Positions 18,210 to 26,684 of a stretch of DNA of 64,000 nucleotides are shown here, in pieces (within the stretch, counting starts at the first letter, position 1; every line of letters starts with the position of its first letter). The DNA lies in contig OZ241336.1 in the NCBI GenBank assembly GCA_965200115.1, forward strand, positions 3,100,001-3,164,000, written 5' to 3'. The notes beneath the pieces are model-generated. The model made no database searches and was not told the DNA's origin. It saw only the letters and a list, made by a program, of their open reading frames with translations. This DNA is from JAPOUP01 sp026708635 (lineage in GTDB: Bacteria; Pseudomonadota; Alphaproteobacteria; Rhodobacterales; Rhodobacteraceae). The translations under genes were made by a program, and so were the position numbers.

Positions 18210-19188
18210 GCGTGACACTGATCCGAAACTTCCCGGGTGGTTACACGTGCCGGAGGTGCCGATCCAGGTGTCGCCGTTCTTCACCTGGCCGCCGGATCCA
18301 GGGCGAATGCTGGACTGGGTCGCCACGCGGTGGTTTCGCCTTGCCGAGAATTCGATCCTGACCGCGCTGGCGCTTGTGTGCTGGCTTTGGTTGCAGCCTT
18401 CCCTTGAGGTTACCAAGTCACTGTCATGGGACTGGATAGGCGCTCTTCTGCTCCGCAACCTCGCGCTCATGACCATAGTTGCGGGTGGTCTACACTGGCT
18501 CCTCTATCAGGCCAGGCTGCAGGGAAACCGTCTGAAGTTCGATCCACGCGACCTAATGGCGAGGGGGCGTCAGTTTACCTTCGGCGGACAGGTTCGCGAC
18601 AATATGTTCTGGACCCTGACCAGCGGGGTAGGGACCTGGACCGCGTATGAGGTGCTGTTGTTTTGGTCGATGGGAAACGGATGGGCACCGGTATTGGTCT
18701 GGTCTGATGGTCCGATATTGTTTGTGGTATTGTTCATATTGACCCCGGTATGGATTTCGTTACATTTTTATTGGATACACAGGGTCCTGCACTGGGGCCC
18801 GCTATATCGCTTCGCGCATGCCCTGCATCATCGCAACGTCAATGTCGGACCATGGTCCGGACTGTCGATGCATCCGGTCGAGCACATGCTTTTCTTCAGT
18901 TCGGTCCTCATTCATTTCGTTGTTCCGGCAAGCCCCGTTCATGTTCTGTTTCATATGCAGCATCAGGCGCTGACCGCCGCGACCTCCCATTCAGGATTCG
19001 AGAACCTATTGGTGAAGGACCGGAGGCGCCTCGCACTCGGGACATTTCATCATCAGATGCATCACAGATATTTCGAAGTGAACTATGGTAACCTTGAAAT
19101 GCCTTGGGACAGATGGTTTGGCACTTTCCACGACGGGACGGTCGATGCGCACGAGCGACTCAGGGAAAGACGGTTGGGCCATAGCTGA
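18193..19188 (+). CDS. Fatty-acid hydroxylase / sterol desaturase superfamily membrane protein
   Basis: Integral-membrane di-iron oxygenase, about 331 residues. Four or five membrane segments (about 45-65, 80-100, 140-160, 175-200, 240-260). The eight-histidine set of the superfamily is visible: HFYWIHRVLH, HALHHRNVN, HPVEHMLFF and, after the last membrane segment, FHHQMHHRYFEVNYG. LEMPWDRWFGTFHDG is the typical C-terminal motif. These enzymes hydroxylate or desaturate lipids or sterol-like compounds; the substrate is not evident. ATG 18193 with AAGG upstream was chosen, and an ATG at 18166 is possible. Confidence 0.88.
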   Translation: MHDDVKRDTDPKLPGWLHVPEVPIQVSPFFTWPPDPGRMLDWVATRWFRLAENSILTALALVCWLWLQPSLEVTKSLSWDWIGALLLRNLALMTIVAGGLHWLLYQARLQGNRLKFDPRDLMARGRQFTFGGQVRDNMFWTLTSGVGTWTAYEVLLFWSMGNGWAPVLVWSDGPILFVVLFILTPVWISLHFYWIHRVLHWGPLYRFAHALHHRNVNVGPWSGLSMHPVEHMLFFSSVLIHFVVPASPVHVLFHMQHQALTAATSHSGFENLLVKDRRRLALGTFHHQMHHRYFEVNYGNLEMPWDRWFGTFHDGTVDAHERLRERRLGHS

Positions 19189-19335
19189 TTCCGGCGGTGC
19201 GATTCCGGTCGTCAATGAATTGGTCGTCGGCGTCTGTTAGCCGGAACTTCATCCTGACAGTTTCCCGTCCACTTCGCGCAAGCCTCTGGTAGGGCTGGGC
19301 TTTTCCACGCCAGAGCAGGGATTCAAATTGGATAC

Positions 19336-21196
19336 GTGTTGCCATGTAAATGCGTGCATTTTGTGTTGAAATGGCCTTTTCATGTCATATTATGGCCGGA
19401 AACGTGTTGCCATGTAAGGATCCGGCCCGTGGCCCTCAGCGTCGACACCATCCCCAACCGCTCCTCCCCGCCCGCCGTCCTGCTGCGCGAGGCGTGGCGC
19501 GAGGGAAAGCGCGTCCGCAGGCGCACCGTCGCCAACCTGTCGAGGATGCCGCCCGCCCTCGTCGACGCCGTCCGCGCCGCCCTCGCGGGCGGGGTGACGT
19601 TCCCGTCGCCGGGCGCGGCCGTCGCCATCCGCCGGTCGCTGCCGCACGGGCACGTGGCCGCCGTGCTGGGCACGCTCCGCGCGCTCGGGCTGGCGCGCGT
19701 CCTGGGCCGCAAGGCGGACCGCACGCGGGACCTCGCCGTGGCGGCGGTCGTGGCGCGGGTCGTCGACCCCGCCTCGAAGCTGGCGACGGCCCGGGCGCTG
19801 GACCCGGAGACCGCGTCGACGAGCCTGGGGACCCTGCTGGGGCTCGGCCCCGTCACCGGCAACGAGATGCTGGGCATGCTCGACTGGCTGCTGAGGCGCC
19901 AGCCCTGGATCGAGAAAGGCCTCGCGAACCGCCATCTCAGGGGCGGGAACACGCTGATCCTGTACGACGTGTCCTCGAGCTACCTGGAGGGGCGGCGCTG
20001 CCCCCTGGCGGCGTTCGGCCACAACCGCGACGGCAGGAAAGGCAAGCGGCAGATCACCTACGGGCTGCTGTGCGCCGCGGACGGCTGCCCCGTGGCCGTG
20101 GAGGTCTTCCCGGGGAACGCGTCCGACCCTGCCACCGTCTCAAGCCAGGTGGACAGGGTCCGGAAGCGCTTCGGCGTCGGGCACGTGGCGCTGGTCGGCG
20201 ACAGGGGGATGATCACCACGGCCCGGATCCGCGGGGACCTGGAGCCGGCGGGGCTCGACTGGATCTCGGCGCTGAGGACCGCGGACATCCGCAGGCTGCT
20301 GAGGGCGGGCCCGTCCGGCGCGCCCGCCCCGCTCGTCCCCGAGGCGCTCGTTCCCGACGCCGTGGCCGAGGTCACGGGCCCGGACTTTCCCGGCGAGCGG
20401 CTTATGGTCTGCCTCAACCCGAGGCTCCGCGAGGAAAGGCGCCGGAAGCGGGAGGACCTGCTCGAGGCCACGGAGGAGACGCTCGCCGGCATCGCCGCCG
20501 CGGCCGCGCGCCGCAGGCCGGGGCCGGCGAACCGCGACCGGACGATCAAGGCCCTGGGGCGGGAGGCCAACCGGCGCAGGGTGGAGAAGCACTTCGACGT
20601 CGACGTGCGCGACGGAGGCATGGACCGGGCGCGCAACGCCGACCGGATCGAGGCGGAGGCGCGGCTCGACGGCGCCTGCGTGATCCGCACCAGCCTGAAT
20701 TCCGCCTCCATGGGCGCGGAGGCGGCGGTGGAGGCCTACAAGTCGCTCGCGGGCGGCGGGCGCGCGTTCCGGAACGCGAAAACCGACCTGCGGATCCGGC
20801 CGGTGCACGTCTACTCGGCCGATCATGTCCGGGCCCACGTGTTCCTCTGCATGCTGGCGCTCCACGTGGAATGGCACATGCGCCGCCGCCTCGCGCCGAT
20901 GCTGTTCGAGGACGACGACCGAGAGGGCGCCCGGGCGCAACGGAACTCCCCGGTGGAGCCCGCGAGGGTCTCGGAGAGCGCCAGGGCCAAGGCGGCGGAC
21001 AGGCGCACCCCCGACGGGCTGCCGGTCCACAGCCTGCGCACGCTGCTCGCCGACCTCGGCACGCTGACGCTGAACGAGGTGACGCTGCCGGGCGCTCCGG
21101 ACCACGCCTTCCCGCTGCTGGCGACGACGACGGAGCCGCAGCGCCGGGCCTTCGAACTTCTGGACATCGACCCCGCCAGGGATGTTGCCATGTAAG
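19336..21196 (+). mobile_element. IS1634-type insertion sequence
   Basis: An element with one long transposase gene (19429-21195). The word TTGCCATGTAA occurs three times in direct orientation: at 19340-19350 and 19407-19417 left of the gene and at 21186-21196, where it overlaps the transposase stop. I could not find a matching inverted copy, so the exact ends and any target duplication are not determined; the limits given are those outer repeats. Flanking DNA on both sides lacks complete genes, in keeping with insertion into an already non-coding or damaged region. GC content is markedly higher than in the island to its right. Confidence 0.6.
19429..21195 (+). CDS. IS1634-family (IS4 superfamily) transposase
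   Basis: 588 residues from a GTG in front of SVDTIPNRSSPPAVLLREAW, the usual N-terminal pattern of this family, with GGA nine bases upstream. DDE RNase-H-fold motifs: LILYDVSSSYLEG (first Asp), VALVGDRGMITTARI (second Asp) and, near the C-terminus, the helix with IRPVHVYSADHVRAHVFLCMLAL, where family members place the acidic/basic triad end. No internal stop, so it may be intact. The long GC-rich frames on the other strand and in the next frame are shadows of this gene. Confidence 0.85.
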   Translation: MALSVDTIPNRSSPPAVLLREAWREGKRVRRRTVANLSRMPPALVDAVRAALAGGVTFPSPGAAVAIRRSLPHGHVAAVLGTLRALGLARVLGRKADRTRDLAVAAVVARVVDPASKLATARALDPETASTSLGTLLGLGPVTGNEMLGMLDWLLRRQPWIEKGLANRHLRGGNTLILYDVSSSYLEGRRCPLAAFGHNRDGRKGKRQITYGLLCAADGCPVAVEVFPGNASDPATVSSQVDRVRKRFGVGHVALVGDRGMITTARIRGDLEPAGLDWISALRTADIRRLLRAGPSGAPAPLVPEALVPDAVAEVTGPDFPGERLMVCLNPRLREERRRKREDLLEATEETLAGIAAAAARRRPGPANRDRTIKALGREANRRRVEKHFDVDVRDGGMDRARNADRIEAEARLDGACVIRTSLNSASMGAEAAVEAYKSLAGGGRAFRNAKTDLRIRPVHVYSADHVRAHVFLCMLALHVEWHMRRRLAPMLFEDDDREGARAQRNSPVEPARVSESARAKAADRRTPDGLPVHSLRTLLADLGTLTLNEVTLPGAPDHAFPLLATTTEPQRRAFELLDIDPARDVAM

Positions 21197-21573
21197 CGAC
21201 AGGTTCAAAACCCCGGAATCCGCCTCCGGGCCCTTGAAGCGTTGGGGATTCCTGCGCAAACCCTTCATGAAGTTCCGGTTAGCGTCAGACACGCAGTCGG
21301 GCATGTCAATGGACCGACTGATTGGCCGCTTCCCTATGCATGCCGTGCTGTCTCGACTCATTCCTTGCGTGTCTTGCTTGCCGCGTACTTGCGCCGGTAG
21401 GGTAAGGCAGAATTGTGAACCGTACCGCCGGGATATAGCGCGGCCGGAGCCAAAATCCCATCTCGAGGCGCGACTCCCGCAGACGTGCCCACTCCTCGCC
21501 GTCGAACTGAAACACGACAAGGGACCTTTTGCGCCAGTCGTTTCAGGTTATCGAGCCAGTCTCTGCCATGATT
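21197..21573. other. Gap between IS1634-type element and fic gene
   Basis: About 380 bases. The plus-strand words around ATGAAGTTCCGGTTAGCGTC (21268-21287) recall, in inverted orientation, the segment CCGGAACTTCAT left of the element near 19241-19252, which may mark related flanking DNA or a diverged terminal repeat. No gene is supported. Confidence 0.35.
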
Positions 21574-23112
21574 TCACGCCGCCTGCTCCAGTGACCACGC
21601 AACCCGGTCCGCCACAAACCGCGCGAATGGCCCGATATCCTGATCGATGCTGGCGCTTTCAAGCGCCGACAGGTAGACATCACGATCCTCGACCCGGATG
21701 ACGGTCCAAGGATAGCCGCCGGATGCCAGCATCGTGTTCATGACAAAGCGCGCCATGCGCCCGTTGTCGTCCGGGTAAGGATGGATATAGCCGAACAGCC
21801 AGTGCCCGAGCACGGCGCGAACGGAAGGTTCGGTTTCGGTTTCCAGCAGGTCGAACAGGGCCGGCATCGCATCGCGCACCGCCTCCCAGCGCGGCGGCAC
21901 ATGCCGCGATCCCCGCAGAAACACGGCATCGTTGCGGTAACCCGCCAGGGCGGAAGCCGCGATCAGGCCGGCGGCGACGCAAGGCTGAAACAGCTCGCGA
22001 TACCAGTCGCGGTGGGCCTTGCGGACCAGAGCACTGGCTTCACCGCCACTAATGATCTCACTGACCGCCGCCCGCACAAGCCGGAACGCCTGCCAGTAAC
22101 CGCGCGCGGCCAGCGCATCGCGGCTCTGCCGGTCGGCGTCATGATTGTCCGGATCCCGGTTGCCCGCGCGTACCTGGTCGATCAGCTCCGGCGTGACGCG
22201 GTAGCCCTCGATCGACAGCGAGTGATAGGCATCGTTCTGATAGATATCGTCAACGAAGGACAAATAGGCTTTGGTGCCTTTGGGCAGGCCGGACGCTTCG
22301 GGAAATGCTGCGATCACAGGCTCCCGCATCGTCTCCCACAGCGATTGCAGGCGGCCGACAATCGGCGCCTGCGCCCGGCTGAGCGCACCAAAAGCCTGTT
22401 CCGGCTCAAACGGATCGGCTTCGCGGACATCGTAACCGGCGCGCTTCATGACGCTCAGGATCTCGTCGGCCACGTCACCCCTGCCAATCCGGCGGAAGGC
22501 GCCGGCCAGCCGCCCGGCAATCACCGAATGACCGCCGTCAAGCAGCCGCCCGAGCACGTCAGCCGCATCGCGGATGCCCGAGAGTGCGACCTGCGCTTCG
22601 ACCGGGTGCCGGACAAAAAACGCCTCCGGCACACGCATGAATGCCGCCTCGGGCACAAACAGCCGCAGCCCGTCCCGGTCCGTCAGGTCGGCATCCGGCG
22701 GCGTGTTTTTTTGTCTGAGGTCGTATAAAGAAGTGCCGAACAACAGTTCGACGGTGTTGTTGGCGCCCTTGGGCGTATAGATAATGACCTGCTGAGGGAT
22801 GACGGTGTTTTCCGCGTGGAGCAGCAATGACTGTTCCGGGGATAGGTGCCAGTCCGGCCCGAACCGGGCCGTACAATAGGCCGCGCAGAACTCCCAGAAA
22901 GAAGCGAGCCAAGGCGTCGTATCGCCCGGATCGGCATCCGGGCTGCAAGAGATCAGCCAGCCCTTCATCACCTCGCGCAAGAAACCGTTCCTGACCAGCC
23001 GCTGGCGGTGAACACGCGTCAGCCCGCCGGAGCGGAAGACCCGCCGCCCTCGGCCCTGGAGCTTCTGGAGCTGCGCCAGCGACGCAGCGAGTTTCTCATT
23101 CGGTGTGACCAT
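21574..23112 (-). CDS. Fic-domain protein with N-terminal winged-helix-like region
   Basis: 512 residues. Fic enzymes transfer AMP or related groups to protein Ser/Thr/Tyr. The active-site loop reads HPYPDDNGR at residues 444-452; the usual form is HPFxDGNGR, so a Gly is replaced by Asp. SLSIEG at 298-303 fits the inhibitory-helix motif [S/T]xxxE[G/N] placed N-terminal to the Fic core (class II, self-inhibited). Residues 1-110 resemble the AbiEi/antitoxin-type winged helix seen in large Fic regulators (GLTRVHRQRLVRNGFLREVMKGW). A strong promoter with repeated operator-like words lies upstream, so it may regulate itself. Confidence 0.85.
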   Translation of the reverse strand: MVTPNEKLAASLAQLQKLQGRGRRVFRSGGLTRVHRQRLVRNGFLREVMKGWLISCSPDADPGDTTPWLASFWEFCAAYCTARFGPDWHLSPEQSLLLHAENTVIPQQVIIYTPKGANNTVELLFGTSLYDLRQKNTPPDADLTDRDGLRLFVPEAAFMRVPEAFFVRHPVEAQVALSGIRDAADVLGRLLDGGHSVIAGRLAGAFRRIGRGDVADEILSVMKRAGYDVREADPFEPEQAFGALSRAQAPIVGRLQSLWETMREPVIAAFPEASGLPKGTKAYLSFVDDIYQNDAYHSLSIEGYRVTPELIDQVRAGNRDPDNHDADRQSRDALAARGYWQAFRLVRAAVSEIISGGEASALVRKAHRDWYRELFQPCVAAGLIAASALAGYRNDAVFLRGSRHVPPRWEAVRDAMPALFDLLETETEPSVRAVLGHWLFGYIHPYPDDNGRMARFVMNTMLASGGYPWTVIRVEDRDVYLSALESASIDQDIGPFARFVADRVAWSLEQAA

Positions 23113-23161
23113 GCAGGACTATCCGCGTGCTCTCATAAGTTCAACGCGCTGTATTAGCACA

Positions 23162-23191
23162 AGTATATAGTGCTGTATCTAGTCAAGTCAA
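23162..23191 (-). promoter_or_regulatory. Sigma-70-like promoter of the fic gene with direct repeats
   Basis: On the minus strand TTGACT (23191-23186) is followed after 18 bases by TATACT (23167-23162); an overlapping pair TTGACT (23186-23181) and TATATA (23169-23164) has a 16-base spacer. The plus-strand word ATAGTGCTG occurs twice, at 23167-23175 and 23191-23199, 24 bases apart and bracketing the promoter. This looks like a pair of repressor sites. It lies about 50 bases upstream of the fic ATG. Confidence 0.6.
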
Positions 23192-23302
23192 TAGTGCTGC
23201 ACATATACACGTAAATTGCGACGTGACGACACACGTCTCTGCTGCAGGGCGATGCCCGCAGGAAGCGCGGATTTCGGTCGCGCCTGGAAAAATTTGACAA
23301 TG

Positions 23303-23360
23303 GAGCCTCTTGCAGAACTCCGCGGTTGAGCGGGTTTCTCCCTGAAAACGGGCATTTTTT
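23303..23360 (+). repeat. Orphan end of the IS5-type element also found at 43.9-45.0 kb
   Basis: The bases from GAGCCTCTTGCAGAACTCCG (23303 on) to about 23352 repeat, with one or two differences, the reverse complement of the right end of the element at 43938-45021 (its bases 44969-45021). Both contain GCGGGTTTCTCCCTGAAAAC. No transposase accompanies this copy, so it is a solitary IS end left after deletion or recombination. Confidence 0.75.
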
Positions 23361-23697
23361 GGCGCCGGGGGCGGATAAACGAAAGGAAATGGGAGAGTAT
23401 CTCGCAGTCATATCCCTGCTCCACGCAAGAAAGAATCTAGCGAAAGACGGCCAGACGGTTGATCCCAAGCTATGCATGTGCATTGACGTACAGCACGGGA
23501 AAGTGTTTCTCTCTTCACAGAAAACCGCCACTAGAACACAGAGAATAAGAAGCGCGTGTTCGATGATAGCGGCGGCGTGGGATAATATATAGGGCCGCCA
23601 GTCCTCGGATCGCTCTCTACGCGCTTCCTTCAGCATGGTCTGTATTTCGAACACGTACGGATGACGTGACCACGACCGCCACTTTCGGAACCGCTCC
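23361..23697. other. Remnant region right of the orphan IS end
   Basis: On the minus strand, codons from about 23654 down to 23510 read as a plausible N-terminus with one membrane segment (SHAAAIIEHALLILCVLVAVF). The frame then loses protein character and runs into the orphan IS end, as if a small membrane-protein gene had been cut. No family is recognised. Confidence 0.3.
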
Positions 23698-23961
23698 CTA
23701 GGACCTTCTCACGGGGAACTTGGTCTCTATGATCAGCCGGTCTATTTCGGCGCTCGCCTCGTCAATCGTCAGCGGTCCCGGGTTCAACGGCCGGAGCCCG
23801 GCCTTGTCGCGCAGACTGACAAGGAACCTGGCCTGCCGCCCGGTCATGGGCTTCTCGGCGCATTCCTGTTTCCATTGGTCACGCAGATTGATTCTCCCGA
23901 AACCCCAGCCCAGCCCGAAGCCCCCGAGAACCCCCAGGATGAAACCGTGCTCGACTTCCAT
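23698..23961 (-). CDS. Small membrane-anchored protein with DUF3072-like motif
   Basis: 87 residues. A glycine-rich hydrophobic N-terminus (GFILGVLGGFGLGWGFGRI, about 6-24) is probably a membrane segment. The C-terminal half, KPMTGRQARFLVSLRDKAG followed by LTIDEASAEIDRLI, matches the MTxxQxxxLxxL...LTxxEAsxxIdxL pattern of DUF3072, a short helical domain of unknown function often found in mobile DNA. It is upstream of the HIRAN/HipA pair's far end and on the same strand. Function unknown. Confidence 0.6.
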   Translation of the reverse strand: MEVEHGFILGVLGGFGLGWGFGRINLRDQWKQECAEKPMTGRQARFLVSLRDKAGLRPLNPGPLTIDEASAEIDRLIIETKFPVRRS

Positions 23962-24033
23962 GGCTATGGATCACCTTTCAGGTCCCGGATCCGCTTTCAA
24001 ATCACCCGAAATCTGTCCCCGCAGGGAGTTTCC

Positions 24034-24732
24034 CTAAGTGGATGTTTCTATGTCCGCCTGAACGAATAGGCGAGGATATTGTATTCGCCCGTTTACCCGG
24101 AAAACGCTGCCAGTGACTGAACCGTTGTCAATCCACTGTCCGACGGTTTCAGCTTGGAGACGGTTTACATAGCCAACCGTATTACCGTTTCCACGGGCCA
24201 GCCTGACCGCATTTGGATCGCGTTCATTAGTTGGTTCACGTTCGAAAAAGATAGCGTCCGACTTTTCCAGTTCACTGTAATCTACATAATGACGGCTACC
24301 CGCCACATCGAACACATAGGAGAAGCGGCCTTCAAAGCCGTCAAAGGTCTCGCAGATTGAAAAACTGTCACCGGTCAGACGGGCGCCTGTATAGGCCAGC
24401 AATGTCAGGTCCGTGTAATCCCGGTCGGCCGGGAGACCAAAGCGGGTCAGGAGGTCGGGAAAGTCAGTGCGTTCCCGTGGAGGAAGACGGCGTATTAGAA
24501 CATCAGGGGCTATGCGTTCTGAATCAGGCGATTCGATTGGAAGGCCGGGATACTCGCTGAAACCATCATCACGAGCCGGTTCGAGCCGTTCCCGGTCGAG
24601 ATACCGGAAGGTTACGCCCCCTGAACCTTCGACAAGTTCCCCCACTGGATGCCGATCACGGCGCCCAGATCCGTCTAAGGGACGCTGCCATACCAGAAGG
24701 GCGCGTCGGGTCGGGATTGGGTTCTGTATCAT
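24034..24732 (-). CDS. HIRAN-domain protein paired with a HipA-like kinase
   Basis: 232 residues. The C-terminal part (about 148-226) fits a HIRAN domain: HYVDYSELEKSDAIFFERE, then NERDPNAVRLARGNGNTVGYV and LFVQADIE. HIRAN domains bind DNA ends or other nucleic-acid structures and are known from HLTF/Rad5-like helicases and bacterial fusions. The N-terminus (RRALLVWQRPLDGSGRRDR...LIRRLPPRERTDF) resembles the small N-terminal subdomain of HipA kinases. The ATG lies four bases after the stop of the HipA-like gene, so the two are co-translated. GC content is lower than in housekeeping genes. Confidence 0.7.
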   Translation of the reverse strand: MIQNPIPTRRALLVWQRPLDGSGRRDRHPVGELVEGSGGVTFRYLDRERLEPARDDGFSEYPGLPIESPDSERIAPDVLIRRLPPRERTDFPDLLTRFGLPADRDYTDLTLLAYTGARLTGDSFSICETFDGFEGRFSYVFDVAGSRHYVDYSELEKSDAIFFEREPTNERDPNAVRLARGNGNTVGYVNRLQAETVGQWIDNGSVTGSVFRVNGRIQYPRLFVQADIETST

Positions 24733-24736
24733 GACA

Positions 24737-25702
24737 TTAAGTCCCGTGGAGCACGTTCTTAATCCGTTCCATGCCTATTTGCAACATAGCATATATATGT
24801 TTGCGTCGCCTTTTCGAAAGGCGATGGGGTTCCGGCAGGGATATCTGTTCCGGTATTGAGGCCATAAGGCGACGCACGGCATCAATATCGACCTTTCCCG
24901 CATCTTCGAACCAGCGTCTACCTTCCGGATAGTGCGACAGGAACGCGACGCATACCTCCTCGAAGTCACCACCGCGTTTTTCAGGCTCATCCAGCCGCAG
25001 ATGGTGACGTCCGTTTCGCCTTTGTTTTTCGATGTGCGAGTCTTTCAGTTCACCGGAGGCATCGAAGGCGCGGTCCAATCCGACCTGATCGATGCCACAT
25101 CCCAGACTTGACCCATTGTCGTAAAACGCCGCCATCCGAAGAGTGCCATCTGGTCCCTCAATGACAGCCCAGTTTTCGGCATGGCGGTCAGTGTTGGAAA
25201 TCAGGGTGTCCAGTGCGAGACCACGTGCCCAGAAATCCATGAAGTCATTTCGGTTCAAGCCCTTCTTAGGAACCAGGACTTCGTTACATACCCGAATGAT
25301 CAACGGTAAAGTGTGCCTGGTACCTTTATCCACATCGAAATTAGGATCGACCTGGGTACAGAACCGCCAGCCTTCCGTGAAAACCTCTTGGGTGTTGGGG
25401 TCTCTCTCAGGATCATAGACGTACCTCAAAAGGTTACCCAGTTTCTCTTTTCGCAGAGCTATGGAAGTGTGCTGAACTTCCCAACCGAGAAGATCGCCTG
25501 CGATGTAGGAGGCGAGCAGCTCCGACCATAGCTGATGTTCCCTGGATTGTTTGGGAGACTTGTGAATGTGATATCGGTTTGTACCTGGCTCGACTAACGT
25601 CACCTTTGCTCTCGATCCAGGTAGAGTTTCTTCCGATCGACCCCAATCGGAGACGTCTATTACCCCTGAGACATTTATACGCGAATGACTGCCCAAGCCC
25701 AC
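24737..25702 (-). CDS. HipA-like Ser/Thr protein kinase, standalone C-terminal type
   Basis: 321 residues from a GTG. The kinase core is recognisable. HIHKSP (Lys48) fits the ATP-binding lysine, LWSELLASYIAGDLLG the following helix, DTLISNTDRHAEN (165-177) the catalytic loop with D-x-x-x-x-N, and AAFYDNGSSLG (191-201) the metal-binding Asp. HipA toxins phosphorylate translation components and cause persistence; other HipA-like kinases have unknown targets. The N-terminal subdomain seems to sit in the following HIRAN gene, so this could be a split HipA as in HipBST-type systems. No HTH antitoxin is adjacent. The start is uncertain. Confidence 0.75.
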   Translation of the reverse strand: MGLGSHSRINVSGVIDVSDWGRSEETLPGSRAKVTLVEPGTNRYHIHKSPKQSREHQLWSELLASYIAGDLLGWEVQHTSIALRKEKLGNLLRYVYDPERDPNTQEVFTEGWRFCTQVDPNFDVDKGTRHTLPLIIRVCNEVLVPKKGLNRNDFMDFWARGLALDTLISNTDRHAENWAVIEGPDGTLRMAAFYDNGSSLGCGIDQVGLDRAFDASGELKDSHIEKQRRNGRHHLRLDEPEKRGGDFEEVCVAFLSHYPEGRRWFEDAGKVDIDAVRRLMASIPEQISLPEPHRLSKRRRKHIYAMLQIGMERIKNVLHGT

Positions 25703-25926
25703 ACGACCCCATTATGCGTCCAACACGATAAACGTGGATTGGGGACCATCTGATCGAATCCGTAACGACTTGATACGAAACCGAATCATTTTTTCGGAGA
25801 GTGTTGAATTTGGGCAACACACTGCCAGTTTCTTCGGCCCCGGTATTGAGCGCCGATTTCCCCTTCATTAAGCGGCCGTGGTCCGCTGGCACGGGGCCAG
25901 GGATAAAAGCCATATGGAGAAGTTTG

Positions 25927-26307
25927 ATGGCAACCATAAAGGTGACCGCTTTGGAAAACCTCGGCGAAAACTCCCCATGCATCATTGCCCTGATCGGTGA
26001 CGACGGGCGGGATTTTCTGAAGAGTCAGGACCCAGTGAAGCCCCTCGTGGCAGCGGACATTGTTTCCGCTTTGGAGACTTTGGGTCCAACCGGCCAGTGG
26101 GACGTTGAAGACTATCTTGATGACGGTCATCTCGCTCGCCTGGAACCGATAGCCGAAAACGTCTTTCAGATTTTTGTCGCAATCGAAGAAATCAAGTCCG
26201 CGCTGGAAAACGTCTCTGAGATCATTTGGGACCCAGAAAGACTTAACCCAGCGTCGGAAGAAGCGGGCCATGATACCACTGACACCGAAGGCGTGGACGG
26301 GAGCTAG
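25927..26307 (+). CDS. Unrecognised small protein A of the ThiF-like operon
   Basis: 126 residues from MATIKVTALENLG, preceded by GGAGAAG at good distance. The frame is open further upstream but without a ribosome site. Acidic protein, mixed alpha/beta, with CIIALIGDDGRDFLKS near the N-terminus, ADIVSALETLGPTGQWDVEDYLDD in the middle and a helix FQIFVAIEEIKSALENV, ending in an acidic disordered tail. No known family. It is the first gene of an operon with protein B and an E1-like enzyme, so a substrate, carrier or adaptor role in that modification pathway is possible but not shown. Confidence 0.6.
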   Translation: MATIKVTALENLGENSPCIIALIGDDGRDFLKSQDPVKPLVAADIVSALETLGPTGQWDVEDYLDDGHLARLEPIAENVFQIFVAIEEIKSALENVSEIIWDPERLNPASEEAGHDTTDTEGVDGS

Positions 26308-26312
26308 CCGAA

Positions 26313-26684
26313 ATGATGCAGCTAGATGAAGACACCAAACAGGCTCTGACATACAAATACAAATGCTACTTTGGGAGCATTCCTGAACGGCCGTCCGAAC
26401 CCGTCCTTATCGTATTTGACTACCGCCCCGAGGGTAGCGAACACCGGCTTTCAATCGGCTTTGACCTTCTAATGGGGTCTAAATGCTGGATGAGCGAAAA
26501 GAACGTCAAGCCTATCGACGGCAAAATTCCCAATTTCGGCGCGTATGACGGATTCAAGTATCAGGATCAATGGTTCTACGGCTACTCTGTAATGGCGTTT
26601 CCTCAGTCAGACTTCGACAGTCTCGCCGCAATAGAAGCCCGCTGTAGAAGGCTGTACGCGCATATTGTATGGACAAGTCAATGA
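26313..26684 (+). CDS. Unrecognised small protein B of the ThiF-like operon
   Basis: 123 residues. It is rich in aromatic residues (YKYKCYFG, VLIVFDYRPEG, DGFKYQDQWFYGYSVMAF) and has two or three Cys. It contains no E2 catalytic motif that I can identify, and no zinc motif. GGGAG lies upstream. It begins five bases after protein A and its stop overlaps the E1-like start by four bases (ATGA), so the three genes are tightly coupled. The name can only be hypothetical; a partner of the E1-like enzyme is the most economical guess. Confidence 0.6.
   Translation: MMQLDEDTKQALTYKYKCYFGSIPERPSEPVLIVFDYRPEGSEHRLSIGFDLLMGSKCWMSEKNVKPIDGKIPNFGAYDGFKYQDQWFYGYSVMAFPQSDFDSLAAIEARCRRLYAHIVWTSQ

Noticed and set aside
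19350..21701. Very long second-frame reading frame (783 codons) and long minus-strand frames over the IS1634-type transposase
   Set aside because: They lie on a GC-rich real gene whose third-position bias keeps other frames open. Their translations are Arg/Ala/Gly/Pro low-complexity without motifs.
23154..23654. 166-codon minus-strand frame as one gene
   Set aside because: The middle of the frame is the orphan IS end and the C-terminal part covers the fic promoter. Only the first 45 or so codons look like a real (cut) membrane protein.
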